DNA of 10,589 bases from JBEAOO01 sp041164825 (GTDB lineage Bacteria > Pseudomonadota > Gammaproteobacteria > Burkholderiales > Burkholderiaceae_C): NCBI GenBank assembly GCA_041164825.1, contig JBEAOO010000265.1, positions 1 through 10,589 of the forward strand, read 5' to 3'. Below, piece after piece: positions 1-6,320 of the stretch. The notes beneath the pieces are model-generated. The model had not been told where the DNA came from. It saw nothing but the letters and a program-made list of their open reading frames with translations, and ran no database searches. Each line of letters opens with the position of its first letter. The first letter of the stretch is position 1. Both the position numbers and the translations under genes were made by a program.

Positions 1-250
1 GGTACTTCACCGTCAGGCTGCTCAGGCCCAGTTGGCGGCGCACATCGGCCGCCACACGCTCGGCCATCTCGGTGTGAAAGCCCACGTACTTGCCGTCACC
101 CAAGGTGTAGGCCAGCGCGCCACTGCTCTCGCGCACACCCAGCGTGATGCTGCCGCTGTCTTTGATCTTCTTGAGCGTGTCTTCGGCTTGGGCGGTGCCG
201 AGCAGGGCCAGGGCGGACACAGCGGCCAGGGCCAATTTCGAGATGTTCAT
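1..250 (-). CDS. GltI-like amino-acid ABC transporter binding protein, C-terminus cut by window edge
   Basis: Reading down from the ATG at 248-250, 83 codons are present before the window ends. Residues 1-22 form a Sec signal peptide (Lys5, an Ala/Leu-rich core, then AQA before EDTLKKI). The mature start, DTLKKIKDSGSITLGVRESSG, is the opening of the family 3 periplasmic solute-binding fold as in E. coli GltI (glutamate/aspartate). A ribosome binding site GGAGA lies at 260-264 with a 9-base spacer, which supports this start. It is the third minus-strand gene after gltI and ansB, 149 bases from ansB, and probably belongs to the same salvage cluster. It is clearly a paralogue of the 1593-2507 product, not a copy: where that one has SSVPFSYYD this one has SSGALAYTLGD, so ligand preference may differ. 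Ligand is inferred; the missing part holds most of the binding site. Confidence 0.88.
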   Translation of the reverse strand, partial: MNISKLALAAVSALALLGTAQAEDTLKKIKDSGSITLGVRESSGALAYTLGDGKYVGFHTEMAERVAADVRRQLGLSSLTVKY

Positions 251-357
251 GCTTGTCGGTCTCCGAATGCGAGAGAAATGTCGCGGCGGCGCCAGAGGCA
301 CAGCCGCTGTTGAAAAAAGGGCGGGAGGGAATGAACCCCGCCAAAACCCCAGGAATC

Positions 358-391
358 GCACAGCGATGTGCGGCGCACCGCAGCGCGCCGC
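358..391 (-). other. Two overlapping hairpins after ansB
   Basis: In the 149-base gap after the ansB stop, two inverted repeats share bases. Arms at 370-376 and 385-391 (GCGGCGC/GCGCCGC) enclose an 8-base loop. Arms at 357-362 and 367-372 (CGCACA/TGTGCG) enclose a GCGA loop. They cannot both form fully. On the minus strand no T-run follows closely, so this is not a convincing intrinsic terminator. It could attenuate or process the message ahead of the next binding-protein gene. Function is a guess. Confidence 0.3.
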
Positions 392-399
392 CAAGCGCA

Positions 400-1479
400 T
401 CAATAGCTCATGAAAATGCGTTGCAGCGCCTTGGTGTCGGTCACGCCGCTGGCCAGAGCCACCGAGGCCAAAATGCGGGCCTTTTGCGGGTTCAGGTCGT
501 GCGAGACGACCCAGTCGTACTGGTCGTCCGGCTGCTCGGCATTGCGCAGCACGAAGCCACCGCCGACCACGCGGGCCGAGCGGATGATTTGCACGCCTTG
601 GGCGCGCAGCTCACGCAGCGCCGGCACCACTTGCGCGGCCACCGAGCCATTGCCCGTGCCGGCCAGCACCAGGGCCTTGGCACCCTTGCTGGCAAAGGCC
701 TTTTGCGCCACGTCGCTGGCGTTGCCGTAGCCGTAGGCGATGTCGACTTGCGGCAGCGCGCTGATCTTGTCGATGTCGAACTCCGACTTGGCGGTGTGCA
801 GCTTGGCCGGAGCGCGGAACCAGTAGGTCTTGCCTTCCACCACCATGCCCAGCGGGCCCCACGGGCTCTTGAATGCCTCGGTCTTGATGTTGATCGTCTT
901 GCTCACATCGCGGCCGGTGTGGATCTCGTCGTTCATCACCACCAGCACGCCCTTGGCGCGGCTGTCAGCGGCGCCGGCCACCGTCACGGCGTTGAGCAGG
1001 TTGAGCACGCCGTCGGCCGACAGCGCGGTGCTCGGGCGCATGGAGCCCACCACCACCACCGGCTTGTCGGTGTGCACGGTGAGGTTCAGGAAGTAGGCGG
1101 TTTCTTCGAGCGTGTCGGTGCCGTGGGTGATGACGATGCCGTCCACATCGGGCTGCTTGACCAGGGCTGAGACGCGCTTGGCCAGGGTCAGCAGGTGTTC
1201 GTTGGTGAAGCTCTCAGAGGCAATCTGGAACACCTGCTCGCCACGCACCTGGGCCACAGCAGCCAGCTCGGGCACGCCGGCAATCAGCTTGTCGACCGGC
1301 ACCTTGGCCGCCTGGTAGGTGGCGCTGTTGGCCGCGCTGGCGCCGGCACCGGCGATGGTGCCGCCGGTGGCGAGCATCACGACCTTGGGCAGGGCCTGGG
1401 CATGGGCAACGGCCGCCAGCGTCAGCGCGGCAAACACGCCAGAGAGGGAGCGAACAAGGGTCTTCGAGATCAGCTTCAC
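400..1479 (-). CDS. ansB: Secreted type II asparaginase / glutaminase-asparaginase
   Basis: Hydrolyses asparagine (and, by similarity to the Pseudomonas glutaminase-asparaginase, probably glutamine) to Asp/Glu plus ammonia in the periplasm. I chose the GTG start at 1477-1479: AGGAG (1486-1490) lies 6 bases upstream and it opens a signal peptide ending AVAHA near residue 27. The frame stays open upstream to an ATG at 1578, but that stretch does not look like protein. Length is 359 residues. Visible motifs are ATGGTIAG (nucleophile Thr41), Tyr55, the SES loop at 88-90, HGTDTLEE (Thr121, Asp122), and the NIKTEAFKSPWGPLGMV, GTGNGS and NAEQPDD blocks typical of the glutaminase-asparaginase branch. 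The expected catalytic lysine (Lys162 of mature E. coli AnsB) aligns with Ala171 within AGAADSRAKG, with Lys176 nearby. That alignment is from memory. It lies 113 bases downstream of gltI, same strand. Confidence 0.93.
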   Translation of the reverse strand: MKLISKTLVRSLSGVFAALTLAAVAHAQALPKVVMLATGGTIAGAGASAANSATYQAAKVPVDKLIAGVPELAAVAQVRGEQVFQIASESFTNEHLLTLAKRVSALVKQPDVDGIVITHGTDTLEETAYFLNLTVHTDKPVVVVGSMRPSTALSADGVLNLLNAVTVAGAADSRAKGVLVVMNDEIHTGRDVSKTINIKTEAFKSPWGPLGMVVEGKTYWFRAPAKLHTAKSEFDIDKISALPQVDIAYGYGNASDVAQKAFASKGAKALVLAGTGNGSVAAQVVPALRELRAQGVQIIRSARVVGGGFVLRNAEQPDDQYDWVVSHDLNPQKARILASVALASGVTDTKALQRIFMSY

Positions 1480-1514
1480 GGGGAACTCCTGGAGGGGTGG
1501 GTGAGCATGCCGGG

Positions 1515-1531
1515 GCGCAGGATCACTGCGC
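1515..1531 (-). other. Hairpin between gltI and ansB
   Basis: GCGCAG (1515-1520) and CTGCGC (1526-1531) form a perfect 6-base stem with a 5-base loop, about 35 bases before the ansB start codon. No T-run follows on the minus strand, so it is not an intrinsic terminator. It may act as an mRNA processing or stability element that separates expression of the binding protein from that of the enzyme. This is structure seen in sequence only; the role is inferred. Confidence 0.25.
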
Positions 1532-1592
1532 GTCCAGCCAGCCATCACACGGGTCTCACACCACCCCGTGCTTGGCAACTTGCGATGCGCCG

Positions 1593-2507
1593 CTAGGGCG
1601 TATCGCTGGGGGATCGGTACAGGGCCAGCAGCGCGTCAGACGGCGGCCAGTTGAGGTTGAGGCCGCTCGGCGGGATGGGCTTTTGGAACCAGCGCTGGTA
1701 GATCTTGAGCGCCTCGCCCGACTGCATCAGCCGCGTCAGGCCGCGGTCGATGACGGCTTTGAACGCGGTGTCGCCGCGGCGCATCATGCAGCCGTAGACC
1801 TCGGACGACATCGGCTCGCCCACGACCACCCAGTCCTCCGGGTGCAGGGCTTTGGCGCGCTCGCCGTAGAGCAGCGCGTCGTCGAGCATGAAGGCGTCGG
1901 CCCGGCCTTCTTCGAGCACGCGGAACGAGCCGCTGTGCTCCTTGGCGGGCACGATGTCGATGTCCAGGCGCTGGCGCTCGTTGTAGAGGCGCAGCAGGCG
2001 CTCAGACGTGGTGCCGGCAGTGACCACCACCCGACGGTTGCGCAGGTCGTTGAAGTCGCGTACCGGCGAATCGCGGCGCACCATCAGCCGCGTGCCGACC
2101 ACAAAAATCGAGGTCGAAAACGCCACCTGCTTGGCACGGTCGGCGTTATTGGTGCTGGAGCCGCACTCCAGATCGACGGTGCCGTTTTGCACCAGCGGAA
2201 TGCGGTTTTGCGAGGTGATGGGAACGAGCTTCAGCGTGAGCGCCGGCAGCTTGAGTTCGGCCTTCACCGCGTCGAGCGCGCGCAGCATCAACTCGTGCGA
2301 GTAGCCCACCACCTGGTGGCGGCTGTCGTAGTACGAGAACGGCACCGAGGACTCGCGGTGACCGAGGCTGATGGTGCCGGTGGCGGCGATCTTGCGCAGG
2401 GTTTGGGTGTCTTGCGCCTGGGCGGCTCCGGCGCACAGCAGCACGCCGCCGGCCAGAGCGGCCAGCAGATGCTGCAAACGACGACGACTCCGACCCCAGA
2501 AGGACAT
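1593..2507 (-). CDS. gltI: Glutamate/aspartate ABC transporter periplasmic binding protein
   Basis: Captures glutamate and aspartate in the periplasm for an ABC importer (GltJKL in E. coli; no permease genes are seen here). The 304-residue product matches E. coli GltI (302 residues) nearly block by block as I recall it: GHRESSVPFSYYD, VVGYSHEL, PITSQNRIPLVQNGTVDLECG, FVVGTRLMVRR, TAGTTSERLL, FRVLEEGRADAFMLDDALL, YGCMMRR, WFQKPIPPSGLNLN. A signal peptide covers residues 1-31 (Arg-rich start, Leu/Ala core, AAQA cleavage site). Cys25 is not in a lipobox. I preferred the ATG at 2507 because it opens the signal peptide. An in-frame ATG at 2675 would add 56 residues without protein character, ahead of an internal signal peptide. 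The ribosome binding site is weak (GGGG just before the ATG). It is the first gene of the minus-strand cluster with ansB and the second binding protein. Confidence 0.93.
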   Translation of the reverse strand: MSFWGRSRRRLQHLLAALAGGVLLCAGAAQAQDTQTLRKIAATGTISLGHRESSVPFSYYDSRHQVVGYSHELMLRALDAVKAELKLPALTLKLVPITSQNRIPLVQNGTVDLECGSSTNNADRAKQVAFSTSIFVVGTRLMVRRDSPVRDFNDLRNRRVVVTAGTTSERLLRLYNERQRLDIDIVPAKEHSGSFRVLEEGRADAFMLDDALLYGERAKALHPEDWVVVGEPMSSEVYGCMMRRGDTAFKAVIDRGLTRLMQSGEALKIYQRWFQKPIPPSGLNLNWPPSDALLALYRSPSDTP

Positions 2508-2827
2508 GCCCCAACGCTTTCGTGTGAGTGGACGGCGCGCGCTGCCAGGTGGTGGCCTGGACAGCGTGTCGGGCCCGGCACAGGCCGGCGCCTTTGCGCT
2601 CGCAGCTGCTATTGCACGCCACGTGCCAGCCCGCAGAATTGCCGCCGGCTTTTCCAAATCGTTGATTTCAAACATGTTTTTCCCCAGCGTCACCGACGCA
2701 CAAACGGCATCCCGCCGCCCCAATCCGGGCTGAACGGAAAACCGTCCGCCCGCGGCGGCATACTCGCACGGCCCGGGCGCCCTGCCGCCCTCGTTGACCC
2801 GGATGGCCCTGCGGCCAAGACCTCACC
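2508..2827. other. Divergent intergenic region between gltI and the VOC gene
   Basis: These 320 bases separate two divergent genes and must hold both promoters. The only AT-rich stretch is about 2650-2695 (GATTTCAAACATG and the following TTTTTCCCC), the likeliest promoter zone for gltI. I could not find a convincing pair of -35 and -10 boxes on either strand. The reading frames crossing the region are extensions of neighbours or GC-rich shadows; I see no small gene with a ribosome binding site. Confidence 0.4.
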
Positions 2828-3214
2828 ATGCACCTGCGCGCCATCCACCACGCCGCCCTGATCGCCAGCGACTACGCGCGCTCCAAAGCCTTTTATGTGG
2901 ATGTGCTGGGCCTGCGCGTGGTGGCTGAAAACTACCGCGCCGCCCGCCAAAGCTGGAAGCTCGACCTCGCGCTGCCCGACGGCAGCCAGATCGAACTCTT
3001 CTCGTTCCCCGGCGCGCCACCCCGCCCCTCGCGCCCCGAAGCCCAAGGCCTGCGCCACCTCGCCTTCCATGTGGATGACCTGGACGCCGTGGTGGCCCAT
3101 CTGAACGATCACGGCGTGGCCGTGGAGCCGGTGCGCGTGGACGAGTTCACCGGGGCGCGCTACACCTTTTTTGCGGACCCGGATGGGCTGCCGTTGGAGT
3201 TGGTGGGGAAGTAG
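2828..3214 (+). CDS. gloA2: VOC-family metalloprotein, YaeR/GloA2-like
   Basis: A 128-residue vicinal-oxygen-chelate (glyoxalase/bleomycin-resistance) fold protein. It resembles E. coli YaeR closely: HHAALIASDYARSKAFY at the start, SWKLDLALPDGSQIELFSFP, RPSRPEAQGLRHLAFHVDD and FFADPDGLPLELV at the end. Likely metal ligands are His8, Glu56, His77 and Glu124, the four positions used in glyoxalase I. YaeR has no settled physiological substrate, so a lactoylglutathione-lyase label would go beyond the evidence. The start codon is the first ATG giving the family's usual N-terminus; the ribosome binding site is poor (only AAGA upstream). It stands alone on the plus strand and ends just before a strong terminator, facing the PEP-CTERM gene. 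Confidence 0.9.
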   Translation: MHLRAIHHAALIASDYARSKAFYVDVLGLRVVAENYRAARQSWKLDLALPDGSQIELFSFPGAPPRPSRPEAQGLRHLAFHVDDLDAVVAHLNDHGVAVEPVRVDEFTGARYTFFADPDGLPLELVGK

Positions 3215-3235
3215 CAGCGCCACCGCGCCAAACGC

Positions 3236-3261
3236 AAAAAAGCCCGCACGCGGCGGGCTTT
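3236..3261. terminator. Intrinsic terminator usable from both strands
   Basis: AGCCCGC (3241-3247) and GCGGGCT (3253-3259) form a perfect 7-base GC-rich stem with a 5-base loop. On the minus strand the stem is followed by six Ts (complement of 3236-3241), a textbook terminator for the PEP-CTERM gene ending at 3287. On the plus strand only TTT follows, so it should terminate the VOC gene less well. It lies exactly in the gap between these convergent genes. Confidence 0.88.
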
Positions 3262-3286
3262 GAAGGGTGCGGGGTGGGTCAGCGCT

Positions 3287-3994
3287 TCAACGTGAACGGC
3301 GGCGTTGTTTGGCCACCGCCGTCAGCACAGCCAAACCAGCCAACATCAGCGCATAAGTTTCGGGCTCAGGCACGGCAGAGACGGCGAGCACATCGCCGGA
3401 GCGAACCGCCACAGCGCGAAATTCATAGCTCTTGAATTCAAAGCCCTGACTGCCGTTGCCGGTATCGAAGTACCACGCGGCCACTCCGTTGGCTTCAGTC
3501 CCCGACCAATACGAATCAGCCTCCGCCGCGAAGAGGCCGGTGTTGATGAAACCAAAGCCAGCTTGCGATGTACTGCAGTAGCCGATGCCCGGAGCGCAAT
3601 AGGCCTTGTTGCCCAGCGTCGCGTAGTAAACGTGCGCCATCTCGCTGTAGACCGTGCCGTTGCTGGCGGTTTGCACGTTGTAGCCACAGTCGGTGCCGTT
3701 GGAACTGAAGTTGCAGCCCGGTGTGCCGGTGTCCACGATCGTGGGCAGGCGCCAGTCGCTGAAACCGCCGTAGGTCAATTGATCGGCCCAGGTGACGGCA
3801 GCCTCCCAGCTCATGCGCCCATCGGCGTCATAGCCGCTGGTCTTGGCGTAGTTCCAGTCTTGCAGCCAGGTGATGTTGAGCGCGTCGTCGTAGATCAACC
3901 CCTTGCCGCGGTCGAGCAAGGTGGCTTGAGCGGTGCCCGACAGGGCCCCGAATGTGACGGCGGCCGCTGCGGCGGCGAAGTGCTTGATATTCAT
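3287..3994 (-). CDS. Secreted DUF1566/Lcl-type protein with PEP-CTERM sorting signal
   Basis: A 235-residue exported protein. Residues 1-24 are a signal peptide (Lys4, an Ala-rich core, then TAQA before TLLDRG). Residues about 25-200 carry the DUF1566/Lcl C-terminal-type pattern: LIYDDALNITWLQDWNYAK, MSWEAAVTWADQL, GFSDWRLPT, SYWSGTE, WYFDTGNGSQGF, FRAVAVRSG. Residues 208-235 are a PEP-CTERM tail: VPEP, a hydrophobic helix at about 213-228, then KQRRRSR. Exosortase (XrtA/EpsH type) recognises such tails and anchors or releases proteins linked to exopolysaccharide or biofilm matrix; no exosortase gene is seen here. Four cysteines in the middle (94, 103, 133, 140) could form disulfides. The ATG at 3994 was chosen because it begins the signal peptide and has AGGGA just upstream. 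The gene ends at a strong terminator. Precise function is unknown. Confidence 0.9.
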   Translation of the reverse strand: MNIKHFAAAAAAVTFGALSGTAQATLLDRGKGLIYDDALNITWLQDWNYAKTSGYDADGRMSWEAAVTWADQLTYGGFSDWRLPTIVDTGTPGCNFSSNGTDCGYNVQTASNGTVYSEMAHVYYATLGNKAYCAPGIGYCSTSQAGFGFINTGLFAAEADSYWSGTEANGVAAWYFDTGNGSQGFEFKSYEFRAVAVRSGDVLAVSAVPEPETYALMLAGLAVLTAVAKQRRRSR

Positions 3995-4269
3995 GGTGGG
4001 TCCCTGTGGTGTCGTCAGTGGTCGCCGCATCAGTGCGTGAGGCGACGCCAAACGTGTTGCGCGTTTGTGGCGCGATTCTCAATGTGGCTACAGCCCCCCC
4101 CGGTTCAAGGGGAAATGCGGCTCAGCGGCCCTGGCATGGGCGCGCGGCCGGTTCTTGCCACACCGTCATTCCCGCCCCTCGCACGTCCAAGCGGCGCAGA
4201 CCTTCGGCGTGGCCGCGGCCAGTGGGGTGATCAGCCACCCCCTTTGTGTTTGATGCCGATGGTTGATCA
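3995..4269. other. Intergenic region upstream of the PEP-CTERM gene
   Basis: No gene is supported here. It should contain the minus-strand PEP-CTERM promoter, which I could not pin down. Visible structure: a 6-base inverted repeat CAAACG/CGTTTG (4049-4054, 4062-4067); a run of eight Cs (4094-4101) about 100 bases before the PEP-CTERM start; GGGGTG/CACCCC (4224-4229, 4236-4241) followed by CTTTGTGTTT, a possible weak plus-strand terminator; and two copies of TGATCAG (4228-4234 and 4264-4270). Confidence 0.4.
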
Positions 4270-4320
4270 GGGCACACGATGTGTGCCCGCGAATGCATGC
4301 ATCTTCATATAATGCATGCA
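4270..4320 (+). promoter_or_regulatory. Promoter and likely operator of fitAB
   Basis: A perfect -10 box TATAAT lies at 4308-4313, 33 bases before the fitA start; no good -35 box is present at 16-18 bases upstream. The -10 is inside an inverted repeat: TGCATGCAT (4294-4302) and ATGCATGCA (4312-4320) with a 9-base spacer. Just upstream is a second perfect inverted repeat, GGGCACAC (4270-4277) and GTGTGCCC (4281-4288), where the -35 would fall. Neisseria FitAB binds an inverted repeat in its own promoter, so these are the natural candidates for the FitA(B) operator. The binding itself is inferred. Confidence 0.72.
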
Positions 4321-4345
4321 GACAACCCCGCCAGGAGCGCTTCAC

Positions 4346-4600
4346 ATGGCCATGCTGACCATCCGCAATTTGCCCGACGAGGTGCACCGCGCCCTGCGCA
4401 CTCGCGCGGCGCAGCGCGGCCACAGCATGGAGTCGGAAGTGCGCGACATCCTCGCCTCCGTGGTCAGCCCGGCGGGCCGGGTTCAACTGGGTTCCTTGCT
4501 CGCCGATGTGGGGCGGCAAGCGAAGCTGAGCGAAGCCGAGTTTTCAGTGTTTGAGCAGGTGCGCGACCCCGTGCCAGCCCGCCCAGTGAGCTTCGAATGA
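4346..4600 (+). CDS. fitA: FitA-type ribbon-helix-helix antitoxin
   Basis: An 84-residue antitoxin that should bind its own promoter as a dimer and block the FitB nuclease through its C-terminal part. Residues 3-8 (MLTIRN) are the DNA-contacting strand of the ribbon-helix-helix fold; helices follow at about 10-23 (PDEVHRALRTRAAQ) and 28-39 (MESEVRDILASV). LGSLLADVGR (48-57) corresponds to the FitA segment LGSMLASIG that sits in the FitB partner. I chose the ATG at 4346 because AGGAG lies 8 bases upstream (4333-4337). An in-frame ATG at 4316 lies inside the putative operator and very close to the expected transcription start. The stop overlaps the toxin start (ATGA), the usual translational coupling of antitoxin and toxin. 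Confidence 0.92.
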   Translation: MAMLTIRNLPDEVHRALRTRAAQRGHSMESEVRDILASVVSPAGRVQLGSLLADVGRQAKLSEAEFSVFEQVRDPVPARPVSFE

Positions 4601-5016
4601 TCTTGCTCGACACCAATGTGGTGTCGGAGCCGCTGCGGCCCGCGCCCGACCCGCGCGTGGTGGCGTGGATTGATGCGCAGCCGCTGGAGACGCTGTACCT
4701 CTCGGCCATCACGGTGGCTGAGTTGCGCGCAGGTGTGGCACTGCTGCCCGCAGGCAAGCGCCGCAGCAGCTTGCTCGACAACTTGGAGACGCGCGTGCTG
4801 CCCCTGTTCGTCGGCCGCGTTTTGCCCTTGGACATGGCCTGCACCACGGCCTACGCCCGTTTGATGGCCCAAGCGCGGGCCGTGGGGCTGGCGATTGCCA
4901 CCGCCGACGGCTACATCGCTGCGATAGCAGCAACCCACCGGCTGACGGTGGCCACGCGCGACACCGGCCCTTTCGTGGCCGCGGGAGCTGCTGTGATCAA
5001 CCCTTGGCAGGGTTGA
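4597..5016 (+). CDS. fitB: FitB-type PIN-domain ribonuclease toxin
   Basis: A 139-residue PIN-domain toxin (VapC superfamily), expected to be a Mg-dependent endoribonuclease held inactive by FitA. It matches Neisseria gonorrhoeae FitB over its whole length, from MILLDTNV-SEPLRP through LSAITVAELR-GVALL, ADGYIAA and LTVATRDTG-F to NPW. The four metal-binding acids fall at FitB's own positions: Asp5, Glu42, Asp104 and Asp122. The toxin therefore looks intact. It begins inside the antitoxin stop codon (ATGA, 4597-4600). Its last codons and stop form a perfect 8-base hairpin (4997-5016). It converges on hipA with a 32-base gap. The RNA target cannot be told from sequence. Confidence 0.94.
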   Translation: MILLDTNVVSEPLRPAPDPRVVAWIDAQPLETLYLSAITVAELRAGVALLPAGKRRSSLLDNLETRVLPLFVGRVLPLDMACTTAYARLMAQARAVGLAIATADGYIAAIAATHRLTVATRDTGPFVAAGAAVINPWQG

Positions 5017-5047
5017 GACGGCCCGATGGCGGCTGGCGCTGAGCGCC
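4997..5047. terminator. Hairpins between convergent fitB and hipA, possible terminator
   Basis: TCAACCCT (4997-5004) and AGGGTTGA (5009-5016) form a perfect 8-base stem with a TGGC loop, ending on the last base of the fitB stop codon. A second stem GGCGC/GCGCC (5035-5039, 5043-5047) with a TGA loop ends one base before the hipA stop codon begins. Neither has a clear T-run. The position between two converging toxin genes suggests a role in ending or insulating both messages, but that is inferred. Confidence 0.45.
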
Positions 5048-5048
5048 C

Positions 5049-6320
5049 TCAGGAAAATGCCTGCCGTTGCAACTTGAGCGCCGGGCGGTCGATGCTGGCG
5101 GCCAATAGCTCCACGTCAGCGGCGCTCACGCCACATGCGATGAAGTGGGCCTGCCACTGGCTCACCGTGTGAGCCACCTCCTGGATCAACTCGATGGCGC
5201 GCACCCGCGTGAGGCCAAACTCGTTGATGTCGGTGAGCGCGTTGTCGAGGCTGGACTCGGCACCCGCGCGGCCCACGGCCATGGCTTGGTAGCCGAGGTT
5301 GAGCAAGGTGGGCAGCACGTCGTAGGCGGGCGTCAGCTCGGGGTAGCCGCTGAGCGCCAAGCGCACGCTGTGGTTGCGTTCGTGGTCGTCGGTGTTGTCG
5401 ATCAGGATGTTGAACACCATGCGGCGAAACAGCTCTTCGCGCTGGGCCGCTTGGTGGTTGGGGTGGGCCAGGCGCAGCAGCACGGTGGCCAGGGCGCCGT
5501 AGCTCTCGCTCAGCCGCGCGGCGCGCAGCAGCGTTTTGGCAGATTGGCAGTGCAGGCGGTAAGGGCCTTGGCGGTCAAAGCGCTGGATGGTGAGCGCGTG
5601 GCGCGGCCGACCGTGGCGCGCGGCCAAGGGCAACACACCGGTGGCGGCCACCTGGATGCCGGCGAGGGCGGCCAGGGTGAGCGTCGCGTGCTCGACCAGG
5701 GGCGTGTCCACAGCGTCGTCGAGCTCGGCGAACTTGATGACGCAGGGGCCGGCATCGGTGTGCAGCAAGGCCTTGGGGCGCGCGCCGCCAAGCGTGACGC
5801 CGGGCTGCACGAGGCGCTGCATGCTGGCGCTGAGCGCGGTTTGGGTTTGCACGTGATCGATGGCGTTGCTGAGCGCCGTGAGATCGCGCAACTGCGGGTA
5901 GGGGCCCAGGGTGCGCGGGCGGTACGCATCGGCCGACACCGACACCCCCAAGGCGCCAAAGCGGTCGTCGCCGGCAAACAGCAGCATCTCCAAGATGGAC
6001 AAGCGCGCCGGGCGCTCGATGTGGCGAATGATGCGTTCGCCCCAGCGGTCGGGGCGCGCGTCGTCGATGGCGCCGGGGGCGCTGTCTTTCTCGCCGGCGC
6101 TGTAGACCTGGCCCGGCACCAGGGGCAGGTCTTCGCTGAGCGGGAAGTGCCACCAGCCGGGGTCGTAGCGGAAGGTGGCGCAGTTGGCCACCAGCTGCGA
6201 CAAGCCGAGCTCGCCCACCAGCGTGGGCGCAGCGGGGTTCACCATGGCCCACAGGTAGAGCGTGTCTTGCGGCACGTGGGTTGGCGGACTGACGGGCAGG
6301 GTGACGGGCGCGTCGCTCAT
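5049..6320 (-). CDS. hipA: HipA-family serine/threonine kinase toxin
   Basis: A 423-residue HipA-type kinase. In E. coli HipA phosphorylates glutamyl-tRNA synthetase and causes growth arrest and persistence; targets of other HipA proteins differ. Residues about 20-130 fit the N-terminal subdomain. The kinase part shows TLGGARPKAL (177-185, ATP-binding loop), VIKFAE (Lys196, ATP contact), the catalytic segment NTDDHERNHS (309-318, Asp311 as base and Asn316), and PAYDVLPT with metal-binding Asp334. All expected catalytic residues are present, so the toxin looks active. The start overlaps the hipB stop by ATGA (6317-6320) and there is no separate ribosome binding site, so translation is probably coupled to hipB. 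It ends 32 bases from the convergent fitB gene. Confidence 0.93.
   Translation of the reverse strand: MSDAPVTLPVSPPTHVPQDTLYLWAMVNPAAPTLVGELGLSQLVANCATFRYDPGWWHFPLSEDLPLVPGQVYSAGEKDSAPGAIDDARPDRWGERIIRHIERPARLSILEMLLFAGDDRFGALGVSVSADAYRPRTLGPYPQLRDLTALSNAIDHVQTQTALSASMQRLVQPGVTLGGARPKALLHTDAGPCVIKFAELDDAVDTPLVEHATLTLAALAGIQVAATGVLPLAARHGRPRHALTIQRFDRQGPYRLHCQSAKTLLRAARLSESYGALATVLLRLAHPNHQAAQREELFRRMVFNILIDNTDDHERNHSVRLALSGYPELTPAYDVLPTLLNLGYQAMAVGRAGAESSLDNALTDINEFGLTRVRAIELIQEVAHTVSQWQAHFIACGVSAADVELLAASIDRPALKLQRQAFS

Noticed and set aside
253..1170. A 305-codon plus-strand frame opposite ansB
   Set aside because: It is a His/Gly/Arg-rich shadow of the asparaginase gene.
1497..2861. A 454-codon plus-strand frame opposite gltI
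   Set aside because: It runs antisense to an unmistakable GltI protein and across the divergent promoter region; no domain is recognisable.
2690..3223. A 177-codon minus-strand frame opposite the VOC gene
   Set aside because: The plus strand encodes a full YaeR-like protein with all four metal ligands; this frame has no family features.
4090..4110. GGTTCAA next to a C-run, considered as the T-arm of a tRNA gene
   Set aside because: The stem does not have the right 5-base register and no anticodon arm, D-arm or acceptor stem can be built around it.
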